Positions 1 through 8,277 of a stretch of 29,075 nt of DNA are shown in pieces; the first letter of the stretch is position 1; the number at the start of each line of letters is the position of its first letter. Position numbers and translations under genes: made by a program. The notes below the pieces were generated by a model. It saw only the letters and a program-made list of their open reading frames with translations, was not told the origin of the DNA and did not search any database. Source of the stretch: a virus; IMG/VR virus record IMGVR_UViG_3300024264_001691, positions 1 to 29,075 of that record, one strand, 5' to 3'.

Positions 1-2
1 AA

Positions 3-1034
3 AGTAAATTAAGTGTAGGAAGTATGTCAATAGTAGGTGGATGTAATACCTGTTATGGTTCAGTTGCAGTAGGAGATTATGCTTCAAGCACATCAAGTGA
101 AAACACATTGCCAGGACCAGACAAATTGTTTACAGCAAGTGGCGGTACATCAATGGCTAAAAACAGTACAAATAGTAGTTGGAACACTTGGTATAATTGG
201 GAGTATGGTAGTAATGGTGGAACAATTACAGTTTCATTTGGTTATGGACAATTACTATCAACACATACCTATAGTGGTAACATGCAAGATTTTTTAGTCC
301 GTGCAATGACAGAATCAGCATTGTATTCATCAACACCAGCCTCTGGCATAACATCAAATCAAACAACAGAATTTAATACATTTAGAAATAAATCTGTGAA
401 TGGTAATCAAATTTATATTACACAATCAGGAAATAATAATACATTAAACATAGTACAAGACGGTGACGACAACTTAATTATCGGTACAGACTTAACATCA
501 TCAGCTGTAATAAATGGCGATAATAATGCTTTAGATATAGACCAACTTGGTAATGATAATGTTTTGGGAATAGATATAGTAGGTTCTTCAAACAACGTAG
601 CAGTTACACAAAACCAAGATCAAAGGGCAAAATTAGACTTAACAGGTTCATCAAACAATGTAGATTTAGATCAATCAGCAATTAACTATATTGGTGAGCA
701 TTATATGTCAGTAATTATAAATGGCAATAGTAATAATGTTGATATAGATCAAACTGAAACAGGAAATAAAAAGGCATTTATAGACATAGATGGTTCTAAC
801 AACTTGGCCTTAGATCAAAAAGGAACAGGTGATCACTATGCAGAAATAACACTAACTGATAGTCATAACGTAGATGTAACACAAGACGGAAGTGGTGATC
901 ATAATGCAACTATTAATTTAAGTGGTAATACTTCTAGTGTAACATTGACGCAAGATAGTAGTACCTCACAGAATTATTACTTATATCAAAATTGTACTCA
1001 ATCAAGTTGCTCGGCAACTGTCACACAAAACTAA
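3..1034 (+). CDS. Curlin-repeat (amyloid-type beta-solenoid) protein, 5' partial
   Basis: The frame is open from the first bases of the window, and the first in-frame ATG (24) has no ribosome binding site or signal peptide, so the true start is probably upstream. The N-terminal third seen here is Gly/Ser/Thr/Asn-rich with a CNTC motif. From about residue 130 (counting from ATG 24) to the end there are roughly seven to eight repeats of 22-26 residues, built on N-N-V-D-I-D-Q and ending in I-x-I-x-G-S. This spacing of Asn, Gly and Gln is that of curlin (CsgA/CsgB) repeats, which stack as a beta-solenoid and form curli fibres. The C-terminus carries two Cys (NCTQSSC) and ends in SATVTQN. A secreted or virion-displayed fibre or adhesin is likely, but its place in the cell or particle is not shown. 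The cyclase gene starts 6 nt downstream. Confidence 0.8.
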   Translation, partial: SKLSVGSMSIVGGCNTCYGSVAVGDYASSTSSENTLPGPDKLFTASGGTSMAKNSTNSSWNTWYNWEYGSNGGTITVSFGYGQLLSTHTYSGNMQDFLVRAMTESALYSSTPASGITSNQTTEFNTFRNKSVNGNQIYITQSGNNNTLNIVQDGDDNLIIGTDLTSSAVINGDNNALDIDQLGNDNVLGIDIVGSSNNVAVTQNQDQRAKLDLTGSSNNVDLDQSAINYIGEHYMSVIINGNSNNVDIDQTETGNKKAFIDIDGSNNLALDQKGTGDHYAEITLTDSHNVDVTQDGSGDHNATINLSGNTSSVTLTQDSSTSQNYYLYQNCTQSSCSATVTQN

Positions 1035-1037
1035 ATA
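1030..1037 (+). promoter_or_regulatory. Possible late-promoter variant ACTAAATA
   Basis: ACTAAATA differs from the T4 late octamer TATAAATA at the first two positions and lies at the junction of the curlin and cyclase genes. The gap to the ATG at 1041 is only 3 nt, so a transcript starting here could not carry an ordinary leader. Treat as a weak match. Confidence 0.2.
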
Positions 1038-1040
1038 GTT

Positions 1041-2966
1041 ATGATGAAGAAGATATTAACTCATTGGACAATCTCATTTCTTACCTTATTCATTGTTACA
1101 TACATTGGATTAAAAGACCCTCAAATAAAAGAAGTATTAAGATTAAAAGGATTTGATCTATTAATTCAATCAGAAAAAAAAGAAATTTCAAAAGACATAC
1201 ACGTTGTTAGTATAGATGAAAAGGCCATAGAGAAGTATGGACAGTGGCCTTGGAAAAGAGACGTACTAGCAGACGTAGTAAATCAATTAAGAGAAAAAGG
1301 TGCTGGTATAATAGTCATACCTATACTATTTTCAGAGTATGATAGACTAGGTGGTGATGAAACATTTATCAATACAATACATCAAAATGGTGTAGTCATA
1401 GCACAAACAGGAACAAATCAAACAAATAGAAACGCTGTGCCAAGAGGTGTTGCAAAAATAGGTGATCCGTTACCTTGGTTATTTGAATGGAATGGTATGT
1501 TAGGTCCTGTAAAAGAATTTGGTGATTATGCAGATGGTGTGGGTGTAACAAATACGGCACCTGAAGTTGATGGAGTTGTAAGAAGAATACCTTTACTTAT
1601 GAAAATAGGTGAAGATGTATATCCTGCTATGGCAATAGAAGTTATAAGAGTTTCAACAGGTGCACCAAGTTATCAAGTTAAGGCAGGTCAAGGTGGTATT
1701 ATTGCCATGAGAGTGCCTGGATATAAAACAATCAAAACAGACGCAAATGCTCGTATCTGGTTAAGATGGAACAAATCATACTACACAACATCAATTGCAG
1801 ATTTAGAAACTGAAGAATTGAGATTAGAGGGTAAAACAGTTATTATAGGAATGAATGCTGAGGGATTAGGAAATATTATTGCAACTCCTGTAGGTGAAAG
1901 ATATGCTTATGAATTAACTGCCTCAACTCTATCAACTGTACTAGATGGTAAAAATATAGAAAGAGTTGATATATCTTTTATAGTAGAATTAGCAATTGCA
2001 TTTATAGTTGGTTTGATAATTATAATACTTACAAGATACACATCATATTTTATTATTGCCTTTGCAATTATATTTTCAATTATAACTTCATTAGTATATT
2101 CTAAGTTTTTATTTAATCAAAGTTTAATGTTAACAGATGTTACATGGATTATATTTACAGTTGTAGTTGTAGGATTTCATAGTGTCTTTAATAGATTTAT
2201 CTTAGAGTTTAAATTAAAACAACAAATCAGAAAACAGTTTGAGAAGTATTTGGATCCTAGACAAGTTGCTATTCTTGTAAAGAATCCTGAGAAGTTAAAA
2301 CTTGGTGGTGAAAGAAAAGAAATGAGTTTCTTGTTTATGGATATTGTAGGATTTACACCTATTTCTGAACATTATAAAAACAAAGACGATCCAGAAGGAT
2401 TAGTAGAAGTTATTAACGATTACTTAAATCGTATGAGTAAGATAGTATTAAAGAATGGTGGAACAATAGACAAGTATATGGGTGATTGTATTATGGCATT
2501 TTGGAACGCACCACTTGATTGTCCTGATCATGCTGAAATGGCAGTTAAGACAGGTATAGAATGTGCTAATGAAACAGATAAAATTAAAAAAGAATTTAGG
2601 GAGAGAGGTCTTCCTGATATCAATATAGGTTCTGGTGTAAATACAGGAACTTGTATTGTTGGTAATATGGGTAGTGAAATGAGATTAGATTATTCAGTTA
2701 TAGGCGATGCTGTAAACTTGGCGGCTAGACTTGAAGCCGCTACAAGGAACTATAAAAATAATGGCAAGGTTACACCTTTGATTTATTCTTCATACACAAA
2801 AGAAAAACTGAAAAACATTGAGTCAATTGAATTAGATAGAATATTTGTTAAGGGTAAAGAGGAGTTAGTAACCATTTATAAACCGTCAACAAACTTAATG
2901 GAGGGTTATGACTTTACTTCAACAAAGAAAGTTACGACTAATAGTAAAAAGGATAACAAGAAATGA
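1041..2966 (+). CDS. CHASE2-domain membrane adenylate/guanylate cyclase (class III)
   Basis: A complete 641-aa protein: N-terminal membrane anchor (about residues 8-24), extracytoplasmic CHASE2 sensor (about 35-300, with V-S-I-D-E-K and the W-P-W motif), three membrane helices (about 312-385), then a class III cyclase domain. Catalytic residues are present. The metal-binding aspartates are D434 (in FMDIVGFT) and D482 (in KYMGD). The adenine-selecting Lys is K478, and the transition-state pair is N559 and R563 (VNLAAR). The second base-selecting position is S552, in a place where many bacterial adenylate cyclases have Thr, so cAMP is the more likely product. CHASE2 normally senses an unknown periplasmic signal. 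Either ATG (1041 or 1044) could start it; no good Shine-Dalgarno is visible. A complete sensor cyclase is unusual cargo for a phage. It lies next to the curlin gene and shares its AT-rich codon use, so it is not an obvious recent insertion. Confidence 0.93.
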   Translation: MMKKILTHWTISFLTLFIVTYIGLKDPQIKEVLRLKGFDLLIQSEKKEISKDIHVVSIDEKAIEKYGQWPWKRDVLADVVNQLREKGAGIIVIPILFSEYDRLGGDETFINTIHQNGVVIAQTGTNQTNRNAVPRGVAKIGDPLPWLFEWNGMLGPVKEFGDYADGVGVTNTAPEVDGVVRRIPLLMKIGEDVYPAMAIEVIRVSTGAPSYQVKAGQGGIIAMRVPGYKTIKTDANARIWLRWNKSYYTTSIADLETEELRLEGKTVIIGMNAEGLGNIIATPVGERYAYELTASTLSTVLDGKNIERVDISFIVELAIAFIVGLIIIILTRYTSYFIIAFAIIFSIITSLVYSKFLFNQSLMLTDVTWIIFTVVVVGFHSVFNRFILEFKLKQQIRKQFEKYLDPRQVAILVKNPEKLKLGGERKEMSFLFMDIVGFTPISEHYKNKDDPEGLVEVINDYLNRMSKIVLKNGGTIDKYMGDCIMAFWNAPLDCPDHAEMAVKTGIECANETDKIKKEFRERGLPDINIGSGVNTGTCIVGNMGSEMRLDYSVIGDAVNLAARLEAATRNYKNNGKVTPLIYSSYTKEKLKNIESIELDRIFVKGKEELVTIYKPSTNLMEGYDFTSTKKVTTNSKKDNKK

Positions 2967-3052
2967 AAAACAAAGAAAACTATACTTACTCAATACACAC
3001 TGGCTCAAAATTAGGAAACAAAAGTTACGGAGACGCCGAAAAACATTTGTGA
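2963..3052 (+). CDS. Candidate 29-aa micro-ORF
   Basis: An ATGA overlap with the cyclase stop opens a 29-codon frame, MKNKENYTYSIHT... ending in AEKHL. It is hydrophilic, with no recognisable domain. The support is only positional: a start-stop overlap, the coupling style used all over this window, and filling of an otherwise empty gap. It could be chance. Confidence 0.3.
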   Translation: MKNKENYTYSIHTGSKLGNKSYGDAEKHL

Positions 3053-3108
3053 AACTTTGGAAAATTAATCGATTAAGAGAAATAAGAAGCATGGCTAAAG
3101 CCGCATAA
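3049..3108 (+). CDS. Candidate 19-aa basic micro-ORF (GTG start)
   Basis: A GTG overlapping the stop of the preceding micro-ORF (TTGTGA) would give a 19-residue basic peptide beginning MKLWKI and ending RSMAKAA. The same frame is open upstream to 2908, inside the end of the cyclase gene, so a longer form is formally possible. No family assignment can be made. Very short; confidence is low. Confidence 0.22.
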   Translation: MKLWKINRLREIRSMAKAA

Positions 3109-3109
3109 T

Positions 3110-3117
3110 AATAAATA
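3110..3117 (+). promoter_or_regulatory. Possible T4-type late promoter AATAAATA
   Basis: AATAAATA matches the relaxed late octamer NATAAATA. It stands 5 nt before the ATG at 3123, where a late transcript would be expected to start, so the message could be leaderless. AT-rich sequence makes chance matches common. Confidence 0.35.
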
Positions 3118-3122
3118 GTAAC

Positions 3123-3587
3123 ATGGCAGAATTAACAGAAATACAAAAATTAGTAACAGACGTTCGAGTTCTAAAGAATGAAGTTGAGCAAGTTTCTAAT
3201 GTTAATACAAAACTTGATAGTGCTATTGACAAGTTGACAGATATATCTAGCAGTATCAAGTCCATGTTAGCTGTCCATGAAGAAAAACTATCAAAACAAG
3301 AAGATATTGATAAAGCAATATTTAATCTAATGGAGAGTCGTAGAGTTGAGAGCGAATCAAAATTCGAAGACTTACATGCCAGACTTAATAAATCTGTTAA
3401 AGAATTAAGAGACGATGTCGAATTATCAGAAAAACGTATTTTATGTGACTTAAAAGAATTAAAATTGAATTTATCTGATAGAGTAGGTGTCCTTGAAAAA
3501 TATCGTTGGATAATCATTGGGGCATCTATCATTTTAGGACTATGGTTTCCACAAATGGTAGACTTTACTAAAATAATTAAGATATAG
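3123..3587 (+). CDS. Coiled-coil protein with C-terminal membrane anchor, unknown function
   Basis: 154 aa. Residues about 5-120 are a long charged alpha-helical stretch with heptad-like hydrophobic spacing (coiled coil). A single hydrophobic helix follows at about 128-144 (WIIIGASIILGLWF), then a short basic tail (KIIKI). The topology suggests a tail-anchored protein with the coil in the cytoplasm. No catalytic motif is visible. It is the last gene before a strong sigma70-type promoter. Function unknown; a membrane-associated scaffold or lysis-related role would be a guess. Confidence 0.8.
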   Translation: MAELTEIQKLVTDVRVLKNEVEQVSNVNTKLDSAIDKLTDISSSIKSMLAVHEEKLSKQEDIDKAIFNLMESRRVESESKFEDLHARLNKSVKELRDDVELSEKRILCDLKELKLNLSDRVGVLEKYRWIIIGASIILGLWFPQMVDFTKIIKI

Positions 3588-3591
3588 GTGC

Positions 3592-3620
3592 TTGACTTTT
3601 TTGATGTTTTGATATATAAT
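3592..3620 (+). promoter_or_regulatory. Sigma70-type promoter before the primase gene
   Basis: TTGACT (3592-3597), a 17-bp spacer and TATAAT (3615-3620), preceded by the extension ATAGGTGC that is repeated at 25980-25987. The primase ATG starts 7 nt after the -10 box, so the expected start site coincides with the start codon. Confidence 0.85.
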
Positions 3621-3627
3621 ACTATCA

Positions 3628-4641
3628 ATGACTTCATACATCGATCTTAACTATATTAGTAAACTACAACCTAGACTACAACAGTTTAAAAAGAAACGAG
3701 ACTATCTTTTTAATTTTCGTTGTCCAGTCTGTGGTGATTCTAAAAAGAATAAAACAAAAGCAAGAGCATACTTGTACAAAGTAAAAACAGATATGTTCTT
3801 TAAGTGTCATAATTGTGGGGCAGGACATAATTTGGCAAACTTAATAAAATTATTAGATAAACCTTTATACGATCAGTATGTAGTTGAACGATATAAAGGA
3901 TCTAAACCTGTTAGTGAAAAAAGTTTACTTGATAAATTTAAAACTAACACAAAAGAAAGATTACAAACTTCACCTCTACAAGGGCTTACGCCTATAAAAG
4001 AATTAGATAATGAACATCCTGCTAAGAAATATGTTACAAACAGGAAGATTTCTGAACAGTTTTTTGATAAATTATATTACTGTAAAAAGTTCCAAGATTA
4101 TGTAAATAAGTTACGCCCAGAAACTTTTAGCAGTATAAATAAATCTTACGAACATCCTAGATTAATCATTCCTTTCTATGATGTTGATAATGAAGTCTTT
4201 GCCATACAAGGCAGAGCATTTGGTAAAGAACAACCTAAGTACTTAACAATTAAACTAAAAGAAAATAAACAAAAGATATTTGGACTTGAAAGAATAAATC
4301 TACATAGAAGATTATATATAGTAGAGGGTCCTTTAGATAGTTTGTTTTTAGATAATTGCCTTGCCGCTGCTGGTGCAGATTTACAATTGCCAGTAGAAAA
4401 GAAAGATGTTGTTTTTATCTTTGATAATGAACCTAGAAATAAACAGATTATAGATAGAATGTATAAGATGATTGAAAAAGATTATATGATAGTAATATGG
4501 CCCGAAGGACAAAAAGAGAAAGATATTAACGATATGATAATAAACGGCAAGACAAAAGAAGAAGTACAGAAAATTATTTCAGATAATACCTATTCAGGAT
4601 TATCCGCACTAACACAATTAAATTCATTCAAGCGTTGCTAA
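3628..4641 (+). CDS. 61: DNA primase, T4 gp61-like
   Basis: 337 aa, close to the length of T4 gp61. It makes the RNA primers for lagging-strand synthesis with the replicative helicase. The N-terminal zinc ribbon has C32-x2-C35 and C60-x2-C63. The central TOPRIM-type core includes IVEGPLDS (E233, D237) and an aspartate-bearing strand VVFIFDNEP (D266), the metal-binding positions of DnaG-type primases. The start at 3628 is chosen because it follows a consensus promoter and precedes the first conserved residues; there is no Shine-Dalgarno because the predicted transcript starts at or next to the ATG. The nrdA gene follows 17 nt after the stop. Confidence 0.9.
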   Translation: MTSYIDLNYISKLQPRLQQFKKKRDYLFNFRCPVCGDSKKNKTKARAYLYKVKTDMFFKCHNCGAGHNLANLIKLLDKPLYDQYVVERYKGSKPVSEKSLLDKFKTNTKERLQTSPLQGLTPIKELDNEHPAKKYVTNRKISEQFFDKLYYCKKFQDYVNKLRPETFSSINKSYEHPRLIIPFYDVDNEVFAIQGRAFGKEQPKYLTIKLKENKQKIFGLERINLHRRLYIVEGPLDSLFLDNCLAAAGADLQLPVEKKDVVFIFDNEPRNKQIIDRMYKMIEKDYMIVIWPEGQKEKDINDMIINGKTKEEVQKIISDNTYSGLSALTQLNSFKRC

Positions 4642-4658
4642 CACACAGAGAGGTAAAA

Positions 4659-6971
4659 ATGGTCACAGTACAAGAGTCTATTAATGTTAAAAAAAGAAAT
4701 GAAAGAGGACTAGAAAAATTAGATATTGATAAGATACACTCGATGGTAGAATATGCTGTAGAAGATATAACAGGTGTATCTGCTTCGCAAGTTGAAATGA
4801 ATAGTGGATTACAATTCTTTGATGGTATATCAACGGATGAAATACAACAGATATTAGTTAAGTCTGCTTCAGATTTAATTTCTTTAGAAAATCCTAATTA
4901 CACATATGTAGCAGCTAGATTGCTTTTATACGGAACAAGAAAACAAGTTTTTAGAAAGTTGTGGGATCACCCACACCTTTACGATCACACTAAAAAATTA
5001 GTTGGCATTGGATTATATGATGATGAAATACTAAAAAAATATGATCGTAAAGATTTTGATAGAATGGAAGGATGGATAAATCATGGCCGAGATTATGATT
5101 TTACCTATGCTGGATTAAGACAAGTTATAGACAAGTACTTAGTTCAGGATAGAAGTACAAATCAACTGTATGAAACACCACAGTTTATGTACATGTTAAT
5201 TTCAGCAACATTATTTGCCAACTATCCGATAAACACGAGGATGAGTTATGTTAAAAAATATTATGAAGCAATATCCACTTTTAGAATCAATATACCGACG
5301 CCTGTTATGGCTGGTGTCAGGACTCCTTTACGTCAGTATGCTAGTTGTGTTTTGGTTGATACTGACGATACTCTTCCTAGTATCTTCAGCTCTGATATGG
5401 CTATTGGAAGATATGTCGCTCAAAGAGCGGGAATTGGAATCAACGCAGGACGCATACGTGGAATCAATTCAAGGATACGAGGTGGAGAGGTACAACATAC
5501 TGGAGTTATACCGTTCCTTAAAAAGTTTGAGGCGACAGTTAAGTGTTGCACTCAAAATGGAGTAAGAGGAGGTTCTGCTACAGTTCACTTTCCAATATGG
5601 CACCAAGAAATAGAAGATATACTAGTTCTTAAAAACAATAAAGGTAGTGAAGATAATAGAGTTAGAAAATTAGATTACTCAATACAATTATCAAAACTAT
5701 TTTATGAAAGATTTATTGAAGACTCAGATATAACTTTATTTTCACCACATGAAGTACCAGAGTTATATGAGGCATGGGGAACACCTGAATTTGATGATCT
5801 GTATTTAAAGGCAGAAAGAAAAACAAGTGTAACTAAAAAGAAAATAAATGCTCAAACATTGTTTATGGACATGTTAAAAGAAAGAGCAGAAACAGGTCGT
5901 ATCTATATTATGAATATTGATCACTGTAACACACACTCTAGTTTTAAAGATAGAGTTTACATGTCAAATCTATGCCAAGAGATTACGTTACCAACAACAC
6001 CATTACAACACATAGACGGTGATGGTGAAATTGCATTGTGTATATTGTCAGCAGTTAATGTAGGTAAAATAAACAAAAGAGAAGAATTAGAAAATCTTTG
6101 TGACCTGGCAGTTAGATCATTAGATGAAATTATAGATCATCAACAGTATCCAATCAAGGCCGCAGAAATATCTACAAAGGCAAGAAGAAGTTTAGGTATT
6201 GGTTATATTGGTCTTGCACATTATCTTGCTAAAAAAGGTTACAAGTATGATCAGAAACTTGCATGGAAACAAGTTGATGAACTAACTGAGGCATTTCAGT
6301 ATTATCTATTAAGTGCTTCAAATGAACTTGCAAAAGAAAAAGGTCAGTGTGATTATTTTCATAGAACAAAATACAGTGATGGTATTTTACCTATTGATAC
6401 ATACAAAAAAGATGTTGATGAGGTAGTTCAAAGAGAATTGTCTTACGATTGGGAACATTTAAGAAAAGAAATAAAAGAACATGGATTAAGAAATTCAACA
6501 CTATCGGCACAAATGCCAAGTGAGTCTTCATCTGTTGTATCAAATGAAACAAATGGTATTGAACCACCAAGAGACTATCTAAGTGTTAAGAAGTCTAAGA
6601 AAGGTCCTTTAAAACAGATAGTACCAGAGTATAATAAATTAAAAAAATTTTATACACTACTTTGGGACATGAAAGGGAATGAAGGATATATAAATATCGT
6701 TGCAGTAATGCAAAAATATTTTGATCAGGCAATCAGTGGTAACTGGTCATACAATCCTGAAAATTATGAAGATGGTCAAGTGCCTGTATCAGTAATGGCA
6801 CAAGACTTATTACAAACTTATAAATTAGGTTGGAAAACTTCATACTATCAAAACACATATGATAGTAAGAGAGAAGAAGAAGAACCAGCACATAACATTG
6901 GTTGGAAAGATGAACAACCAGAAACAAAAGAAGAGGACGATCCAGAAAACTGTGATTCGTGTACAATTTAA
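4659..6971 (+). CDS. nrdA: Ribonucleoside-diphosphate reductase, large (alpha) subunit, class Ia
   Basis: Reduces ribonucleotides to deoxyribonucleotides with NrdB. 770 aa from ATG 4659, chosen for its AGAGG Shine-Dalgarno (a TTG further upstream is less likely). An ATP-cone-like region occupies about residues 5-95. The active-site cysteines are C230 (ASCVLVD), C439 (SNLCQEITLP, with N437 and E441) and C461 (ALCILSAVN). The radical-transfer tyrosine pair is in SYYQNTYD, and the C-terminal shuttle pair is CDSC before the end. The cone suggests allosteric control, but its completeness cannot be judged by eye. The stop codon overlaps the nrdB start (TAATG), so translation is probably coupled. 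The glutaredoxin at 18639 is a plausible reductant. Confidence 0.96.
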   Translation: MVTVQESINVKKRNERGLEKLDIDKIHSMVEYAVEDITGVSASQVEMNSGLQFFDGISTDEIQQILVKSASDLISLENPNYTYVAARLLLYGTRKQVFRKLWDHPHLYDHTKKLVGIGLYDDEILKKYDRKDFDRMEGWINHGRDYDFTYAGLRQVIDKYLVQDRSTNQLYETPQFMYMLISATLFANYPINTRMSYVKKYYEAISTFRINIPTPVMAGVRTPLRQYASCVLVDTDDTLPSIFSSDMAIGRYVAQRAGIGINAGRIRGINSRIRGGEVQHTGVIPFLKKFEATVKCCTQNGVRGGSATVHFPIWHQEIEDILVLKNNKGSEDNRVRKLDYSIQLSKLFYERFIEDSDITLFSPHEVPELYEAWGTPEFDDLYLKAERKTSVTKKKINAQTLFMDMLKERAETGRIYIMNIDHCNTHSSFKDRVYMSNLCQEITLPTTPLQHIDGDGEIALCILSAVNVGKINKREELENLCDLAVRSLDEIIDHQQYPIKAAEISTKARRSLGIGYIGLAHYLAKKGYKYDQKLAWKQVDELTEAFQYYLLSASNELAKEKGQCDYFHRTKYSDGILPIDTYKKDVDEVVQRELSYDWEHLRKEIKEHGLRNSTLSAQMPSESSSVVSNETNGIEPPRDYLSVKKSKKGPLKQIVPEYNKLKKFYTLLWDMKGNEGYINIVAVMQKYFDQAISGNWSYNPENYEDGQVPVSVMAQDLLQTYKLGWKTSYYQNTYDSKREEEEPAHNIGWKDEQPETKEEDDPENCDSCTI

Positions 6972-8077
6972 TGAAAACTGTATTTAACAAAGACAAGAAA
7001 TTAAACACATTAAAACAACCAATGTTTTTCGGTGATGATTTAGCAGTTCAAAGATACGATAGTTTCAAGTATCCTGCTTTTGATAGATTGGCACAACAAC
7101 AATTAGGGTTCTTCTGGAGACCTGAAGAAGTATCTTTACAGAAAGATAGAAACGACTATGCTCAATTGACAGAATCACAAAAGTTTATATTTACTTCAAA
7201 TCTTAAATATCAAACAATGTTAGATTCTGTACAAGGTAGAGGGCCATGTATTGCGTTTTTACCCTTTGTATCTTTGCCAGAATTAGAAGGTGCTATAGTT
7301 GCGTGGGACTTCATGGAGACCATTCATAGCCGCTCGTACACTTACATTATTAAAAATCTGTACTCTGACCCATCTGAAGTATTTGATACGATTATAGAAG
7401 ACGAGAAGATTGAGAAACGTGCAAAATCTGTCACTGAAGCATATGATAGATTAATTGCTATAGGTTACAAGTATAAGTTGAACCCTAAGTCAGTTGATGA
7501 ATATGAATTAAAAAAGGCATTATGGCTTGCTTTAGTAAGTGTAAACATACTTGAAGGATTAAGGTTCTATGTATCGTTTGCTTGTTCATTTGCATTTGGT
7601 GAATTAAAACTTATGGAAGGTTCTGCTAAGATATTATCTTTGATTGCTAGAGACGAAAGTCAACACCTTGCAATGTCACAAAATATAATTAACAATTATA
7701 GAAATAAAGAAAATGACAAAGTAATGAATAAGGTAATAAAAGATTGTGAAGAAGAGGTTTATAAATTATATGATGACGCAGTACAAGAAGAAAAACGTTG
7801 GGCAACTTATTTGTTTCAAAAAGGTTCTATGATAGGATTATCAGATAAATTATTACATCAATATGTTGAGTACACAGCAAATAGAAGAATGAGATTTATT
7901 GGATTAACACCTAAATATGAACAATCAACAAGCAACAACCCACTACCATGGACACAACATTGGTTTAATAGTCGATCATTGCAAAATGCTCCACAAGAAA
8001 CTGAAATAGAAAGTTATGTTATTGGTGGTGTAAAACAAGATGTTAAAAAAGATCAATTCAAAAAGTTTAAACTATAA
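6971..8077 (+). CDS. nrdB: Ribonucleoside-diphosphate reductase, small (beta) subunit, class Ia
   Basis: 368 aa. Houses the di-iron site and tyrosyl radical for NrdA. The metal ligands seen are D85 (NLKYQTMLDS), E116 and H119 (METIHSRSY), E195 (NILEGLRF), and E229 and H232 (ARDESQHL). Y123 is the radical tyrosine, so this is the classic tyrosine-radical type and not a radical-lacking variant. The C-terminal tail is basic (KKFKL). The ATG at 6971 overlaps the nrdA stop; a GTG at 6959 is also possible but has no advantage. It ends in another TAATG junction with the zinc-ribbon gene. Confidence 0.96.
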   Translation: MKTVFNKDKKLNTLKQPMFFGDDLAVQRYDSFKYPAFDRLAQQQLGFFWRPEEVSLQKDRNDYAQLTESQKFIFTSNLKYQTMLDSVQGRGPCIAFLPFVSLPELEGAIVAWDFMETIHSRSYTYIIKNLYSDPSEVFDTIIEDEKIEKRAKSVTEAYDRLIAIGYKYKLNPKSVDEYELKKALWLALVSVNILEGLRFYVSFACSFAFGELKLMEGSAKILSLIARDESQHLAMSQNIINNYRNKENDKVMNKVIKDCEEEVYKLYDDAVQEEKRWATYLFQKGSMIGLSDKLLHQYVEYTANRRMRFIGLTPKYEQSTSNNPLPWTQHWFNSRSLQNAPQETEIESYVIGGVKQDVKKDQFKKFKL

Positions 8078-8277
8078 TGATTAAAATTAAAAAAAATAAA
8101 GATAAAACAAATATAGCAGATTTAGAATGTCCTGAATGTGAGGAAGAATATTCTATCAAATGGTATGACGAAGAAATAGAACCTACAACATGTCCATTTT
8201 GTGGTGCTGAGTCGTTAATTGAAGAAGAGGATGCTTATTTTGAACAAGACAAAGACGACATTTCAGATTGGAATTGA
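8077..8277 (+). CDS. Small zinc-ribbon protein
   Basis: 66 aa with two CxxC knuckles, CPEC and CPFC, about 20 residues apart, and a very acidic C-terminal tail (EEEDAYFEQDKDD). This fits one structural zinc. Such small ribbons are common in T4-like phages and may bind nucleic acid or RNA polymerase, but the function is unknown. It overlaps the nrdB stop and the RuvC-like gene start, so it sits in the same translation unit. Confidence 0.75.
   Translation: MIKIKKNKDKTNIADLECPECEEEYSIKWYDEEIEPTTCPFCGAESLIEEEDAYFEQDKDDISDWN

Noticed and set aside
3588-3620. T4 MotA-box middle promoter (TGCTT)
   Set aside because: TGCTT occurs in the shared upstream extension, but it overlaps a full -35 box with 17-bp spacing and is too far from the -10 for the MotA arrangement (about 12-13 nt).
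3095-3637. Minus-strand 180-aa open frame
   Set aside because: It is antisense to the coiled-coil gene at 3123, lacks a ribosome binding site, and has a Ser/Leu/Phe-rich composition typical of an antisense reading.
5248-5565. 105-aa open frame within nrdA
   Set aside because: Shadow of nrdA, which has all catalytic residues in the main frame.
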